A stretch of DNA of 64,000 nt from an uncultured Lachnospiraceae bacterium. Lineage in GTDB: Bacteria; Bacillota; Clostridia; Lachnospirales; Lachnospiraceae. Position numbers and translations under genes: made by a program. The DNA lies in assembly GCA_910586645.1 (NCBI GenBank), contig CAJUIS010000011.1, positions 11,920 to 75,919 of the forward strand. Reading direction: 5' to 3'. How positions within the stretch are numbered: the stretch's first letter is position 1; the number at the start of each line of letters is the position of its first letter. The notes under the pieces are model-generated. The model was given only the letters and a program-made list of their open reading frames with translations, did no database searches and was not told the DNA's origin. Of the stretch, positions 34,721-43,128 are shown in pieces.

Positions 34721-36169
34721 ATGAGCCTTATGAGTTTAACGGCCACAGAGCTTGGAAGGAAGATACAGGCAAAGGAAGTGTCGGTAAAAGAAGCGGTGGA
34801 AGCGGCGTTGTCGGCAATTGCGGCAAAAGAGGAAACGATTGGCAGTTTTGTAACAATAGATGAGAAATATGCGAAAAAGCGTGCCGGAGAAGTCCAAAAG
34901 CAGATCAGGGACGGAACATTAAAAAGCCCGATTGCCGGGGTTCCGGTGGCAATTAAGGACAATCTGTGCACAAAGGGGATACGGACAACCTGCAGTTCGA
35001 GAATGCTTGAACATTTTATCCCTTCTTATACGGCGGAAGCAGTCGTAAACCTGGAGCGGGCGGGGGCGGTTCTTATCGGAAAGACAAATATGGATGAGTT
35101 TGCAATGGGAAGCACGACGGAAACGTCCTATTTTGGAGTGACAAGAAACCCATGGAATACGGACTATGCGCCGGGCGGCTCTTCCGGCGGCTCCTGCGCC
35201 GCAGTTGCTGCGGAAGAATGTTCGTATGCGCTTGGCACAGATACGGGGGGATCCATTCGTCAGCCGAGCGCTTTCTGCGGCGTGACAGGAATCAAGCCTA
35301 CGTATGGGACGGTGTCCCGTTACGGATTAATCGCATACGGGTCTTCTTTGGATCAGATTGGACCGATTGCAAAAGACGTAAGCGATTGTGCGGCTGTATT
35401 GGAAGTTATTTCTTCCTGGGATCGGAAAGACGCGACATCCATAAAACGGCAGGATCTGAATTTTACGGCGGCGCTTTTAGACGATGTAAGAGGAATGAGG
35501 ATCGGAATGCCGAAAGATTATTTTGGAGAAGGGCTGGACGATGAAGTAAAAAAGGCGGTTCTTGCGGCGGCAAAGATATTAGAAGAAAAAGGCGCGGTTG
35601 TGGAGGAATTTGACCTTGGCCTGGTAGAATACGCCGTTCCGGCATACTATGTCATTGCCTGTGCGGAAGCAAGCTCCAATCTTGCGAGGTTTGACGGCAT
35701 AAAATACGGATACCGGACAAAGGAGTTTGACGGACTGCATCAAATGTATCAAAAGAGCCGTTCCGAAGGGTTTGGACAGGAAGTGAAACGAAGGATTTTA
35801 CTGGGGTCATTTGTATTAAGTTCCGGTTATTATGACGCGTATTATTTGAAAGCCCTTTCTGTAAAGTCTTTGATAAAGAGGGAATTTGACAAAGCCTTTG
35901 CGAAGTATGACGTTATTTTGGGGCCTGCCGCGCCGTCTGCGGCGCCAAAAATAGGAAGCAGTTTAAGCAATCCGATCCGGATGTATCTGGGGGACGTTTA
36001 TACGGTTGCCGCAAATCTTGCAGGTTTGCCGGGGATTGCGCTTCCCTGCGGAAAGAACAGCAGAAACCTTCCGATTGGCCTGCAGATGACAGGGGACTGT
36101 TTTCAGGAGAAAAATATCATACGCGCGGCTTATGCGTATGAACAGGCCAGAAAGGAGCGGCGGATATGA
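34721..36169 (+). CDS. gatA: GatA, tRNA-dependent amidotransferase subunit A
   Basis: A 482-residue amidase with the Ser-cisSer-Lys triad: Lys in VPVAIKDNLCTKG, and GGSSGGSCAAVA with DTGGSIRQPSAFCG. It frees ammonia from Gln for transamidation. The ATG at 34721 follows GGGAGGGA; longer in-frame starts run into gatC. Its stop overlaps the gatB ATG (ATGA). Confidence 0.96.
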   Translation: MSLMSLTATELGRKIQAKEVSVKEAVEAALSAIAAKEETIGSFVTIDEKYAKKRAGEVQKQIRDGTLKSPIAGVPVAIKDNLCTKGIRTTCSSRMLEHFIPSYTAEAVVNLERAGAVLIGKTNMDEFAMGSTTETSYFGVTRNPWNTDYAPGGSSGGSCAAVAAEECSYALGTDTGGSIRQPSAFCGVTGIKPTYGTVSRYGLIAYGSSLDQIGPIAKDVSDCAAVLEVISSWDRKDATSIKRQDLNFTAALLDDVRGMRIGMPKDYFGEGLDDEVKKAVLAAAKILEEKGAVVEEFDLGLVEYAVPAYYVIACAEASSNLARFDGIKYGYRTKEFDGLHQMYQKSRSEGFGQEVKRRILLGSFVLSSGYYDAYYLKALSVKSLIKREFDKAFAKYDVILGPAAPSAAPKIGSSLSNPIRMYLGDVYTVAANLAGLPGIALPCGKNSRNLPIGLQMTGDCFQEKNIIRAAYAYEQARKERRI

Positions 36170-37605
36170 GCAGACAGTACGAGACGGTAATCGGGTTGGA
36201 AGTCCATGTGGAGCTGGCGACAAAAACAAAGATTTTCTGCGGCTGCTCAACGGCTTTTGGAGGCGCGCCAAATGCGCATACCTGTCCGGTCTGTACCGGA
36301 ATGCCGGGTTCGCTTCCGACATTAAATAAAAAAGCAGTGGAATACGCGGTGGCGGTAGGGCTGGCGGCAGGCTGTGAAATTACAAAAGACTGTAAATTTG
36401 ACCGGAAAAACTATTTTTATCCGGACAACCCGCAGAATTACCAGATTTCCCAGCTTTATCTTCCCATTTGCCGAAATGGGGGAATTGAAATTGAAACGGG
36501 GGACGGAAAGAAAAAATGGATTGGAATCCATGAGATTCATATGGAAGAGGACGCCGGAAAGCTGGTGCATGACGAGCAGGAAGACTGCTCTATTGTGGAT
36601 TTTAACCGTTCGGGCGTGCCGTTGATTGAGATTGTATCCAGGCCGGATATGCGTTCGGCGGAAGAAGTGACTGCTTATCTGGATAAACTGCGGCTTATGA
36701 TACGGTATCTGGGAGCTTCAGACTGTAAGCTTCAGGAAGGCTCCATGCGCGCAGACGTAAATCTTTCCGTCCGGAAAGAAGGGACAAAAGAGCTTGGCGT
36801 ACGCACGGAAATGAAGAATTTAAATTCTTTCAAAGCGATTGCAAGGGCAATTGAAAATGAGAAAAACCGTCAGATCGGTTTGCTTGAGGCCGGGAAAGGC
36901 GTGATCCAGGAAACAAGGCGCTGGGATGATTTAAAAGAATATTCCTATGCTATGCGGTCAAAGGAAGATGCGCGGGATTACCGCTATTTTCCGGATCCGG
37001 ATTTGCCGCCTGTGCATATCAGCGACGCTTGGATTGCGGAAATTAAGGAAAGACAGCCGGAATTTCGTCCGGAAAAGATGCTCCGCTATCAGAGCGAGTA
37101 TGGACTGCCGCTTTATGACGCTGAAATTTTAACGGAATCAAGAAAACTGGCAGATTTTTTTGAGGAGGCGGCGCAGCTTTGCGGCAGGCCGAAGAAAGTC
37201 TCCAACTGGATTATGGGGGAGACAATGCGGCTGCTGAAAGAAAAGGAGATGGAGCCGGAAGAAATCCGGTTTTCTCCGGAAAATCTGGTAAAGTTAATCG
37301 AACTGCAGGAAAAAGGAATCATTCATGGTTCTGTGGCGAAAGAGGTGTTTGAAGCTATATTTGAAAACAATGCAGATCCGGAAGCATATGTAGAAGCGCA
37401 TGGATTGAAGTCGGTGAATGATGAGGGAACTTTGCGAAGCGTGATTGCAGAAATTGTAAAAGCCAATCCGAAGTCGGTGGAGGATTACCGGAACGGGAAG
37501 AAAAAAGCGATGGGTTTTCTGGTGGGACAGACGATGAAAACGATGAATGGGAAGGCGGATCCAAAGCTGGTCAATGAAATTTTGTCAGAGGTTTTATCGG
37601 AATAG
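36166..37605 (+). CDS. gatB: GatB, tRNA-dependent amidotransferase subunit B
   Basis: A 479-residue GatB with YETVIGLEVHVELAT, KIFCGCSTAFG and CPVCTGMPGSLP, which carries the zinc-binding Cys pairs, and a C-terminal YqeY-like tail. It binds tRNA and transfers the amide. The start overlaps gatA by 4 nt, so the two are coupled. Confidence 0.96.
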   Translation: MSRQYETVIGLEVHVELATKTKIFCGCSTAFGGAPNAHTCPVCTGMPGSLPTLNKKAVEYAVAVGLAAGCEITKDCKFDRKNYFYPDNPQNYQISQLYLPICRNGGIEIETGDGKKKWIGIHEIHMEEDAGKLVHDEQEDCSIVDFNRSGVPLIEIVSRPDMRSAEEVTAYLDKLRLMIRYLGASDCKLQEGSMRADVNLSVRKEGTKELGVRTEMKNLNSFKAIARAIENEKNRQIGLLEAGKGVIQETRRWDDLKEYSYAMRSKEDARDYRYFPDPDLPPVHISDAWIAEIKERQPEFRPEKMLRYQSEYGLPLYDAEILTESRKLADFFEEAAQLCGRPKKVSNWIMGETMRLLKEKEMEPEEIRFSPENLVKLIELQEKGIIHGSVAKEVFEAIFENNADPEAYVEAHGLKSVNDEGTLRSVIAEIVKANPKSVEDYRNGKKKAMGFLVGQTMKTMNGKADPKLVNEILSEVLSE

Positions 37606-37684
37606 GGATAAATGGGGATAAATCTTAGAGTTTTCCCTTTATTTTCCACATAATGTGGAAAAAATGTGGAAAATATGTGGAAAT
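37603..37684 (+). repeat. Phased array of DnaA-box-like 9-mers
   Basis: Six 9-mers near the DnaA box TTATCCACA lie after gatB. In reverse orientation: TAGGGATAA (37603), TGGGGATAA (37613), TGTGGAAAA (37654), TGTGGAAAA (37665) and TGTGGAAAT (37676); in forward orientation TTTTCCACA (37642). The last three repeat with an exact 11-bp period. TTTTCCACAT and ATGTGGAAAA also make a near-perfect palindrome. No copy is a perfect TTATCCACA. Confidence 0.6.
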
Positions 37685-37743
37685 GAACCAAAATTATTGA
37701 AAAGTTCAAAATATAAAAGATATGTGAAATATTTTAAAATACA

Positions 37744-37772
37744 TTGAGATTCTTATCGGTATGTTTTATACT
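37744..37772 (+). promoter_or_regulatory. Sigma-A type promoter for the clpX gene
   Basis: TTGAGA (37744-37749), 17 nt, TATACT (37767-37772). It starts transcription just downstream of the DnaA-box-like array and about 40 nt before the ribosome site. Confidence 0.8.
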
Positions 37773-37820
37773 TTTTAGAAGGCAAATACATACAATAAGG
37801 AGAGCCTTAAGGAGATTACT

Positions 37821-39248
37821 ATGTCAAAACAGGATTTTTATGAAGTGGAACCAACAAGAGACAAGAATGACGGGATGTCCGATGTCTCCGAAGAAAACGG
37901 AGATGAATATGAACAGGTCTGCTGTCTTTGCCAAAGGCCGGAGCGTATAGCGGGAAAGATGGTCCGGATTCCGAATAATATCTGCATCTGTCAGGATTGT
38001 ATGCAGAAGACGTTTGATGCAATGAACCATACGGATTCCTCTTTGAATGATATGATGCAGATGGGCAGGATGCCGAATATCGGCATGATAAATCTTTCGG
38101 ATTTTCAGGGATTTTCGCCATATCAGCAAAAGATTAAGAAAAAGAAAAAAGAAGAAGAAAAAGAGGCTGTGCTTGATATTAAAAAAATTCCGGCTCCGCA
38201 TAAGATAAAAGCAAGCCTGGATGAATATATCGTAGGGCAGGAACGCGCCAAAAAAGTAATGTCGGTGGCCGTATACAATCACTATAAAAGAGTTTCCTCA
38301 AATTTGGATGACGGAGTGGAAATTGAAAAATCAAATATGCTGATGATAGGGCCCACAGGTTCCGGAAAGACTTATATGGTAAAGACGCTGGCAAGGCTTT
38401 TGGATGTGCCGCTTGCGATTACGGACGCTACGTCCCTGACAGAAGCCGGATATATCGGCGACGACATTGAAAGCGTTGTCAGCAAGCTTCTTGCCGCTGC
38501 AGACAATGACGTGGACAAGGCGGAGTCCGGCATTATTTTTATTGATGAGATTGATAAAATTGCCAAGAAGAGAAACGCGAATCAAAGGGACGTAAGCGGA
38601 GAATCTGTGCAGCAGGGGATGTTAAAGCTTCTGGAAGGGGCTGAAGTCGAAGTCCCGGTTGGGGCAAGCAGCAAAAATGCCATGGTTCCCATGGTTACGG
38701 TGAATACCAGGAATATTTTATTTATCTGCGGCGGCGCGTTTCCGGATTTGGAGGAAATTATCAAAGAGCGCCTGAATAAGGAATCCTCTATCGGGTTTAA
38801 GGCGGACTTGAAAGATAAATATGATAAAGAAGAGAATCTTCTGATGAAAGCGATTGTGGAAGACGTGCGGAAATATGGAATGATACCGGAGTTTCTGGGG
38901 CGTATGCCAATTTTGTTTTCGCTTGAAGCTTTGACGGAGGATATGCTGGTGCGCGTGCTTGCAGAGCCTAAAAACGCCATTATCAGACAATATCAAAAAC
39001 TTTTGGCGATGGATGAGGTAAAGCTTGAATTTGAGGAAGCAGCGCTGCATTCCATTGCGGCAAAAGCGAAGGAGAAGAAAGTCGGAGCAAGGGCTCTGCG
39101 TGCGATTCTGGAAGAATTTATGCTGGATATTATGTATGAAATTCCAAAAGACGACGATATCGGTATGGTTACGATTACAAAAGAATACATCGAGGGAACG
39201 GGAGGGCCGCTGATTACGATGCGTCAGGGCATAATGAACGGTTTCTGA
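37821..39248 (+). CDS. clpX: ClpX-type AAA+ unfoldase with extended linker
   Basis: A 475-residue ClpX homologue. A C-x2-C pair (Cys34, Cys37) and a second (Cys57, Cys60) form the zinc-binding domain. The AAA+ core then has GPTGSGKT (177-184), IFIDEIDKIA, RDVSGESVQQ and VGARALR, and SIGF offers the ClpP-docking loop. Unlike usual ClpX, about 30 residues precede the zinc domain and a linker of about 60 residues with a poly-Lys/Glu run precedes the core. Neither clpP nor tig is adjacent. It may be a second, specialised ClpX. Confidence 0.85.
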   Translation: MSKQDFYEVEPTRDKNDGMSDVSEENGDEYEQVCCLCQRPERIAGKMVRIPNNICICQDCMQKTFDAMNHTDSSLNDMMQMGRMPNIGMINLSDFQGFSPYQQKIKKKKKEEEKEAVLDIKKIPAPHKIKASLDEYIVGQERAKKVMSVAVYNHYKRVSSNLDDGVEIEKSNMLMIGPTGSGKTYMVKTLARLLDVPLAITDATSLTEAGYIGDDIESVVSKLLAAADNDVDKAESGIIFIDEIDKIAKKRNANQRDVSGESVQQGMLKLLEGAEVEVPVGASSKNAMVPMVTVNTRNILFICGGAFPDLEEIIKERLNKESSIGFKADLKDKYDKEENLLMKAIVEDVRKYGMIPEFLGRMPILFSLEALTEDMLVRVLAEPKNAIIRQYQKLLAMDEVKLEFEEAALHSIAAKAKEKKVGARALRAILEEFMLDIMYEIPKDDDIGMVTITKEYIEGTGGPLITMRQGIMNGF

Positions 39249-39287
39249 CAATATACTGTTTAGAAGAAGTAAAACGGATGGAAAGAA

Positions 39288-40967
39288 ATGGATTGTCATG
39301 AGGCAGTATATTCAAATGATTATTATGATTTGATTGGAGGCATCACCAGTCTTGAACCAGGTCTTAGAGGGTTGTGCAAACAGGATATAGCAAACCGTTA
39401 TGCCGTATACTACCTGAACAGGGACCGTGTGCCTCCATTATCGGTGGGTACCTATAAATATATTAACATTCCAAAGTGCTATACGGTGCTAAACCAGCAG
39501 GCATTAGAAGTCAGCGGCATTACCAGAGTGCAGACGCAGCGCAATTTAGAGTTATTTGGGAGTGGAATTTTAATCGGGTTTATTGATACCGGGATTCATT
39601 TTGAAAATAATGCGTTCCGAAATACAGACGGCAGCAGCAGAATTGCCGCAATCTGGGATCAGACAATTGATACGGGTCCGCATCCGCAGGGTTTTATTTA
39701 CGGAACGGAATATACAAGAGAAGAAATTAATTTTGCGCTGCAGCAGGAAAATCCAAGGGATTATGTGCCCGAGACGGACGAAATCGGACATGGAACGATG
39801 CTGGCGTCCATTGCAGCGGGAAGCGAAGACATAGAAAATGATTTTATCGGAGCTGCTCCCTATGCGGATATTGCCGTAGTCAAGTTAAAGCCGGCAAAGC
39901 AAAATTTAAGGGATTTTTACTATATTAAAGACGGAGCCATTGCTTATCAGGAAAACGATATATTTACAGCGATTGATTATTTAAACAGGCTGGCAGACAG
40001 ACTTGGGCAGCCCATGGCGCTTTGCATTGGCCTCGGCACAAATCAGGGACACCGGGGCAGCGGCGGCAAGATGACGTCTTATCTGGACGATATTGCGGCA
40101 ATGTACCGCAGATCAGTCTGTATTGCAGTTGGGGACGAGGCCAATGCAAGGCATCATTTTTATGGGAGCCTTAGTGAAAATACGACCGAGCGGGCGGAAA
40201 TCAATGTGACGCAGGATATGAAAGGGTTTATCGTGGAATTATGGGGCAATTCTTCGGAATTGTTCGCCGTTTCCATCACTTCTCCAACAGGAGAGGTATT
40301 GAACAGAGTGGCAGTCTATAACGGACAACAGCAAAAGCAGCATTTTCTTTTGGAAAATACGAATGTCGTCGTAGATTATCAGCTTGGCACAGAGCGAAGC
40401 AGGGAACCGCTGGTTCATATTAATTTTCAAAATCCGGTTAAAGGGCTTTGGATGATTGAGGTATTTCCTTATCGGATTTCGAGCGGGAGTTTTAATATGT
40501 ACCTGCCCATCAGTGATTTTCTGGAAGAGGAGGTGTATTTTGTCCGTTCCAATCCCGATATGACGCTTACGGTTCCGTCGAGCGCAAAGATTCCAATGGC
40601 CGTCGGAGGATACAATTCCGTGACAAACGGCATCTATATTGAATCCGGAAGAGGATACAGCATGGATGGAAGCATTAAGCCGGATTATGCGGCTCCTGCG
40701 GTAAACGTGCTGGCGGTCAATCAGTTTGGCCGAATGGAGAGCATGACGGGAACATGCGCCGCAGTCGCCCTATCGGCGGGAGCCAGCGCGCTTTTGATGG
40801 AATGGAACATTGCTTATATGGAGAACCGCTTCATAAATTCCGTCGAGATTAGAAATCAGATTATAAACGGGACGCAGAGAGTGTCCAATCAGCTTTATCC
40901 GAACCGGGAAGAAGGGTACGGGAGAATGGATATTTACCAGAGCATTTTAAATATGAGGAATTTGTGA
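39288..40967 (+). CDS. S8 (subtilisin) family protein with altered active site
   Basis: A 559-residue S8-family protein resembling the clostridial Csp-type subtilases. Catalytic Asp100 (GFIDTGIHF) and His168 (DEIGHGTMLA) are kept. The Ser motif GTSxA reads GTCAA, so the nucleophile is Cys490. The oxyanion-hole GNE motif reads GDE, with Asp283. A beta-domain insertion (about residues 290-420) follows. There is no signal peptide. It may be a pseudoprotease or have altered chemistry. It follows clpX after 39 nt and is closed by a terminator. Confidence 0.85.
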   Translation: MDCHEAVYSNDYYDLIGGITSLEPGLRGLCKQDIANRYAVYYLNRDRVPPLSVGTYKYINIPKCYTVLNQQALEVSGITRVQTQRNLELFGSGILIGFIDTGIHFENNAFRNTDGSSRIAAIWDQTIDTGPHPQGFIYGTEYTREEINFALQQENPRDYVPETDEIGHGTMLASIAAGSEDIENDFIGAAPYADIAVVKLKPAKQNLRDFYYIKDGAIAYQENDIFTAIDYLNRLADRLGQPMALCIGLGTNQGHRGSGGKMTSYLDDIAAMYRRSVCIAVGDEANARHHFYGSLSENTTERAEINVTQDMKGFIVELWGNSSELFAVSITSPTGEVLNRVAVYNGQQQKQHFLLENTNVVVDYQLGTERSREPLVHINFQNPVKGLWMIEVFPYRISSGSFNMYLPISDFLEEEVYFVRSNPDMTLTVPSSAKIPMAVGGYNSVTNGIYIESGRGYSMDGSIKPDYAAPAVNVLAVNQFGRMESMTGTCAAVALSAGASALLMEWNIAYMENRFINSVEIRNQIINGTQRVSNQLYPNREEGYGRMDIYQSILNMRNL

Positions 40968-40982
40968 GGGAAAGAAAAGAAT

Positions 40983-41014
40983 AATAAGAGGCTGCTGCGG
41001 CAGTCTCTTATTTT
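40983..41014 (+). terminator. Terminator after the subtilase
   Basis: AATAAGAG-GCTGC (40983-40995) pairs with GCAGT-CTCTTATT (41000-41012) around a 4-nt TGCG loop, with four Ts. It can work in both directions, since a minus-strand gene ends at 41129. Confidence 0.88.
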
Positions 41015-41046
41015 GAAAGGCTGTCCTGGTCAAAAGAGCATGAAGC

Positions 41047-41081
41047 AAGGGCTTGACGGCGCGGCTGGCCGTCAAGCCCTT
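41047..41081. repeat. Perfect 13-bp inverted repeat
   Basis: AAGGGCTTGACGG (41047-41059) and CCGTCAAGCCCTT (41069-41081) flank a 9-nt GC-rich loop. It lies between converging genes. There is no adjacent T run on the + strand, so it is not a plain terminator. Confidence 0.7.
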
Positions 41082-41128
41082 AACAGGTTATAGTTTGAGT
41101 CTTTTTTAATATATGGGCGGAGCCGTAA

Positions 41129-41374
41129 TCAGAAAACCAATAATCTGCAGGCGTATTTAAACCCCATAATAAATCCCTGTCTTTGATGATGATCCATAAC
41201 ATCATACAGGACGCTTTGAAAGTCAATCATATTAAATTTTGCGTCTTCCATGGCATGTTCTTTGATATATTTCCAAAAGGCGTCGTCTGCGTCCTTTGTT
41301 TCCGGAAAATCATTATATTCTCCAATCAGTGAATTTAAATTATTGTAAATTTTATTTAACGCGTCGTCGTTCAT
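41129..41374 (-). CDS. DUF6809-like small protein
   Basis: An 81-residue soluble, acidic, helical protein (MNDDALNKIYNNLNSLIGEY ... MDHHQRQGFIMGFKYACRLL). It resembles small conserved clostridial proteins grouped as DUF6809; the function is unknown. AAAGGGGA lies before the minus-strand ATG. A sigma-A promoter is seen about 180 nt upstream. Confidence 0.65.
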   Translation of the reverse strand: MNDDALNKIYNNLNSLIGEYNDFPETKDADDAFWKYIKEHAMEDAKFNMIDFQSVLYDVMDHHQRQGFIMGFKYACRLLVF

Positions 41375-41549
41375 TGAGAAATCCCCTTTCTGTTGCCTGA
41401 TAGTTGTAGTAAATTGTCCGATGAAAGAAACGTTCCTGGTTTTGAGGAGAATTGTCCTGAAAAGCCTGATTCATCCGGTAAAGGGGCATTTTGGGAGAAA
41501 ATCCGTTTTTGGGCAGTAATCTCCGTTATCAGAAGCTGCCGCCATTTTT

Positions 41550-41578
41550 ATTATAGGGACATAACGCGCAAGGATCAA
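41550..41578 (-). promoter_or_regulatory. Promoter for the DUF6809-like gene
   Basis: On the minus strand TTGATC (41578-41573), 17 nt, TATAAT (41555-41550). The about 165-nt leader contains GGCAG...CTGCC stems. This occupies the roughly 300-nt stretch between the DUF6809-like gene and the MATE gene, where no convincing gene was seen. Confidence 0.6.
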
Positions 41579-41671
41579 GAGCAGAGGAAAGGAAACGCTC
41601 ACCCCTGATTCAGCGTAAATCTTAAGCGAAGCAAGCCGTATATCCGGCGGAAAACAATTTTCAGACATTCT

Positions 41672-43018
41672 TTAGGCAGATTTTTCACTGCAGGGATATT
41701 TGCTGCATTCCCTGCGGTAAAAGAAAATGGAAATTGTCATGGCGATTGTCCATCCAACCGGCCATGCGAACCATATGCCGATGGAATTTTTCGTCAGGTC
41801 TGATAAGAAAAACGCTAAAAACACGCGAAGAATCAAGTCGGTGAAAGTAGCCGCCATAAACTGGCGCATTGCGCTGACGCCGCGCAGAATTCCGTCCGCG
41901 GCCAGTTTTGCAGAAATAATAAAATAAAACGGGGACAGGATCCATAAAAACTGCCTGCCTGTCAATAAAGCTGCGGAAGAATTTTTTTCCATGAACAAAA
42001 GGAGCAGGTGTTTTCCAAAGCAAAGATAAAGGATACAGAATGGGATGCACAGGCTCCATACCATTTTAATTCCTGCAAGAAAGCCGTCTTTTATCCGGTT
42101 ATATTTCCGGGCGCCGAGGTTTTGCGCCGAATAATTGGAAATTCCATTGCCGATTGTTGTGAAAGACGTAATAACCAGATTGTTTAATTTTACTGCGGCG
42201 GAATATCCTGCCATAACGGAAGCTCCAAATCCGTTGATTACGCTTTGAATCAGAATATTTCCTACGGAGATGAAGCTTTGCTGCAAGACGCTTGGAACGG
42301 CGATTACGATAATCTTTTTCAAAAGTCCTGCGTCAAAGAGAGCCGGTTTTCCCTGATATGGAAATTTTTTCAGTCTTATCCATACGGTAAAAACAGCCAG
42401 GATGCAGCTTGCGCCCTGACACAAAAAAGTTGCCCATGCTATGCCTGCAACTCCCAGATGAAATGCTTTGACAAATAAAATATCCGCGGCAATATTTGAT
42501 ATGGAAGATACGGCAAGAAAACAGAAAGGAGTCTTTGAGTCTCCTAAAGCGGAAAAAATCCCGGTTGCAATATTGTAAAAAAATACAAACGGGAGTCCCC
42601 ATATGTAAATGTCAAGATATAATTTGGAGTCTGAAAAGACTTCTTTTGGCGTCCGGATCAAAAAGAGCAGAAGATCACAGCCCAAAATTCCTGCAGCCAT
42701 CAGCAGGATACAGACAGAGCCGCTGAAAATGCAGGCGGTTGTCACCGCGCTTTTAAGCTTTCCATATTTTTTTGCGCCAAATAGTTGTGAAACAACAATG
42801 GAACAGCCCATATTGCATCCAAATGCGAATGCAATGAAAATCAATGTAATTTCATAACTGTTTCCAACAGCGGCCAGTGCGTTTTCACTGATAAATTTTC
42901 CCGCAACAAGACTGTCCGCTATGTTATAGAGCTGCTGGAACATAATGCTGCCGAAAAGAGGAAGGCAGAATTTCCACAACACAGTTTCTGGTTTTCCTGC
43001 GGTTAAATCTTTGTTCAT
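41672..43018 (-). CDS. MATE family multidrug/organic cation exporter
   Basis: A 448-residue protein with twelve predicted membrane helices and the two-lobed MATE layout: PLFGSIMFQQLYNIADSLVAG early, and SVLQQSFISVGNILIQ in the second half. It resembles the NorM/DinF-like branch that exports cationic compounds with Na+ or H+. GGAAAGGATATG precedes the minus-strand ATG. It is divergent from a LysR-type regulator, which is the likely controller. Confidence 0.93.
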   Translation of the reverse strand: MNKDLTAGKPETVLWKFCLPLFGSIMFQQLYNIADSLVAGKFISENALAAVGNSYEITLIFIAFAFGCNMGCSIVVSQLFGAKKYGKLKSAVTTACIFSGSVCILLMAAGILGCDLLLFLIRTPKEVFSDSKLYLDIYIWGLPFVFFYNIATGIFSALGDSKTPFCFLAVSSISNIAADILFVKAFHLGVAGIAWATFLCQGASCILAVFTVWIRLKKFPYQGKPALFDAGLLKKIIVIAVPSVLQQSFISVGNILIQSVINGFGASVMAGYSAAVKLNNLVITSFTTIGNGISNYSAQNLGARKYNRIKDGFLAGIKMVWSLCIPFCILYLCFGKHLLLLFMEKNSSAALLTGRQFLWILSPFYFIISAKLAADGILRGVSAMRQFMAATFTDLILRVFLAFFLSDLTKNSIGIWFAWPVGWTIAMTISIFFYRRECSKYPCSEKSA

Positions 43019-43043
43019 AAAATCATATCCTTTCCGAATGTCG

Positions 43044-43072
43044 TTTACATAGCTCTGTGAAAGAATTATAAT
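43044..43072 (+). promoter_or_regulatory. Promoter for the LysR gene
   Basis: TTTACA (43044-43049), 17 nt, TATAAT (43067-43072) on the + strand. The -10 overlaps the -10 of the divergent MATE promoter. Confidence 0.75.
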
Positions 43073-43093
43073 TTATTTTGCAGAATATGAAAA
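43065..43093 (-). promoter_or_regulatory. Promoter for the MATE gene
   Basis: On the minus strand TTTTCA (43093-43088), 17 nt, TATAAT (43070-43065). The two -10 boxes sit in the same palindrome ATTATAAT, so polymerases cannot use both at once. Confidence 0.65.
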
Positions 43094-43128
43094 ATACATA
43101 TGTTATATTGAAAGGATATAAAAATTAT

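Noticed and set aside
37741..37772. TTATCGG near the clpX promoter as a reverse sigma-D box
   Set aside because: The TAAA partner is not at 15-nt spacing, and a better sigma-A promoter overlaps it.
41393..41608. 71-residue + strand ORF beside the DUF6809-like gene
   Set aside because: No ribosome site, no recognisable pattern, and it overlaps the minus-strand promoter and leader.
41471..41668. 65-residue minus-strand ORF just after the MATE stop
   Set aside because: No ribosome site or domain; it covers the DUF6809 promoter.
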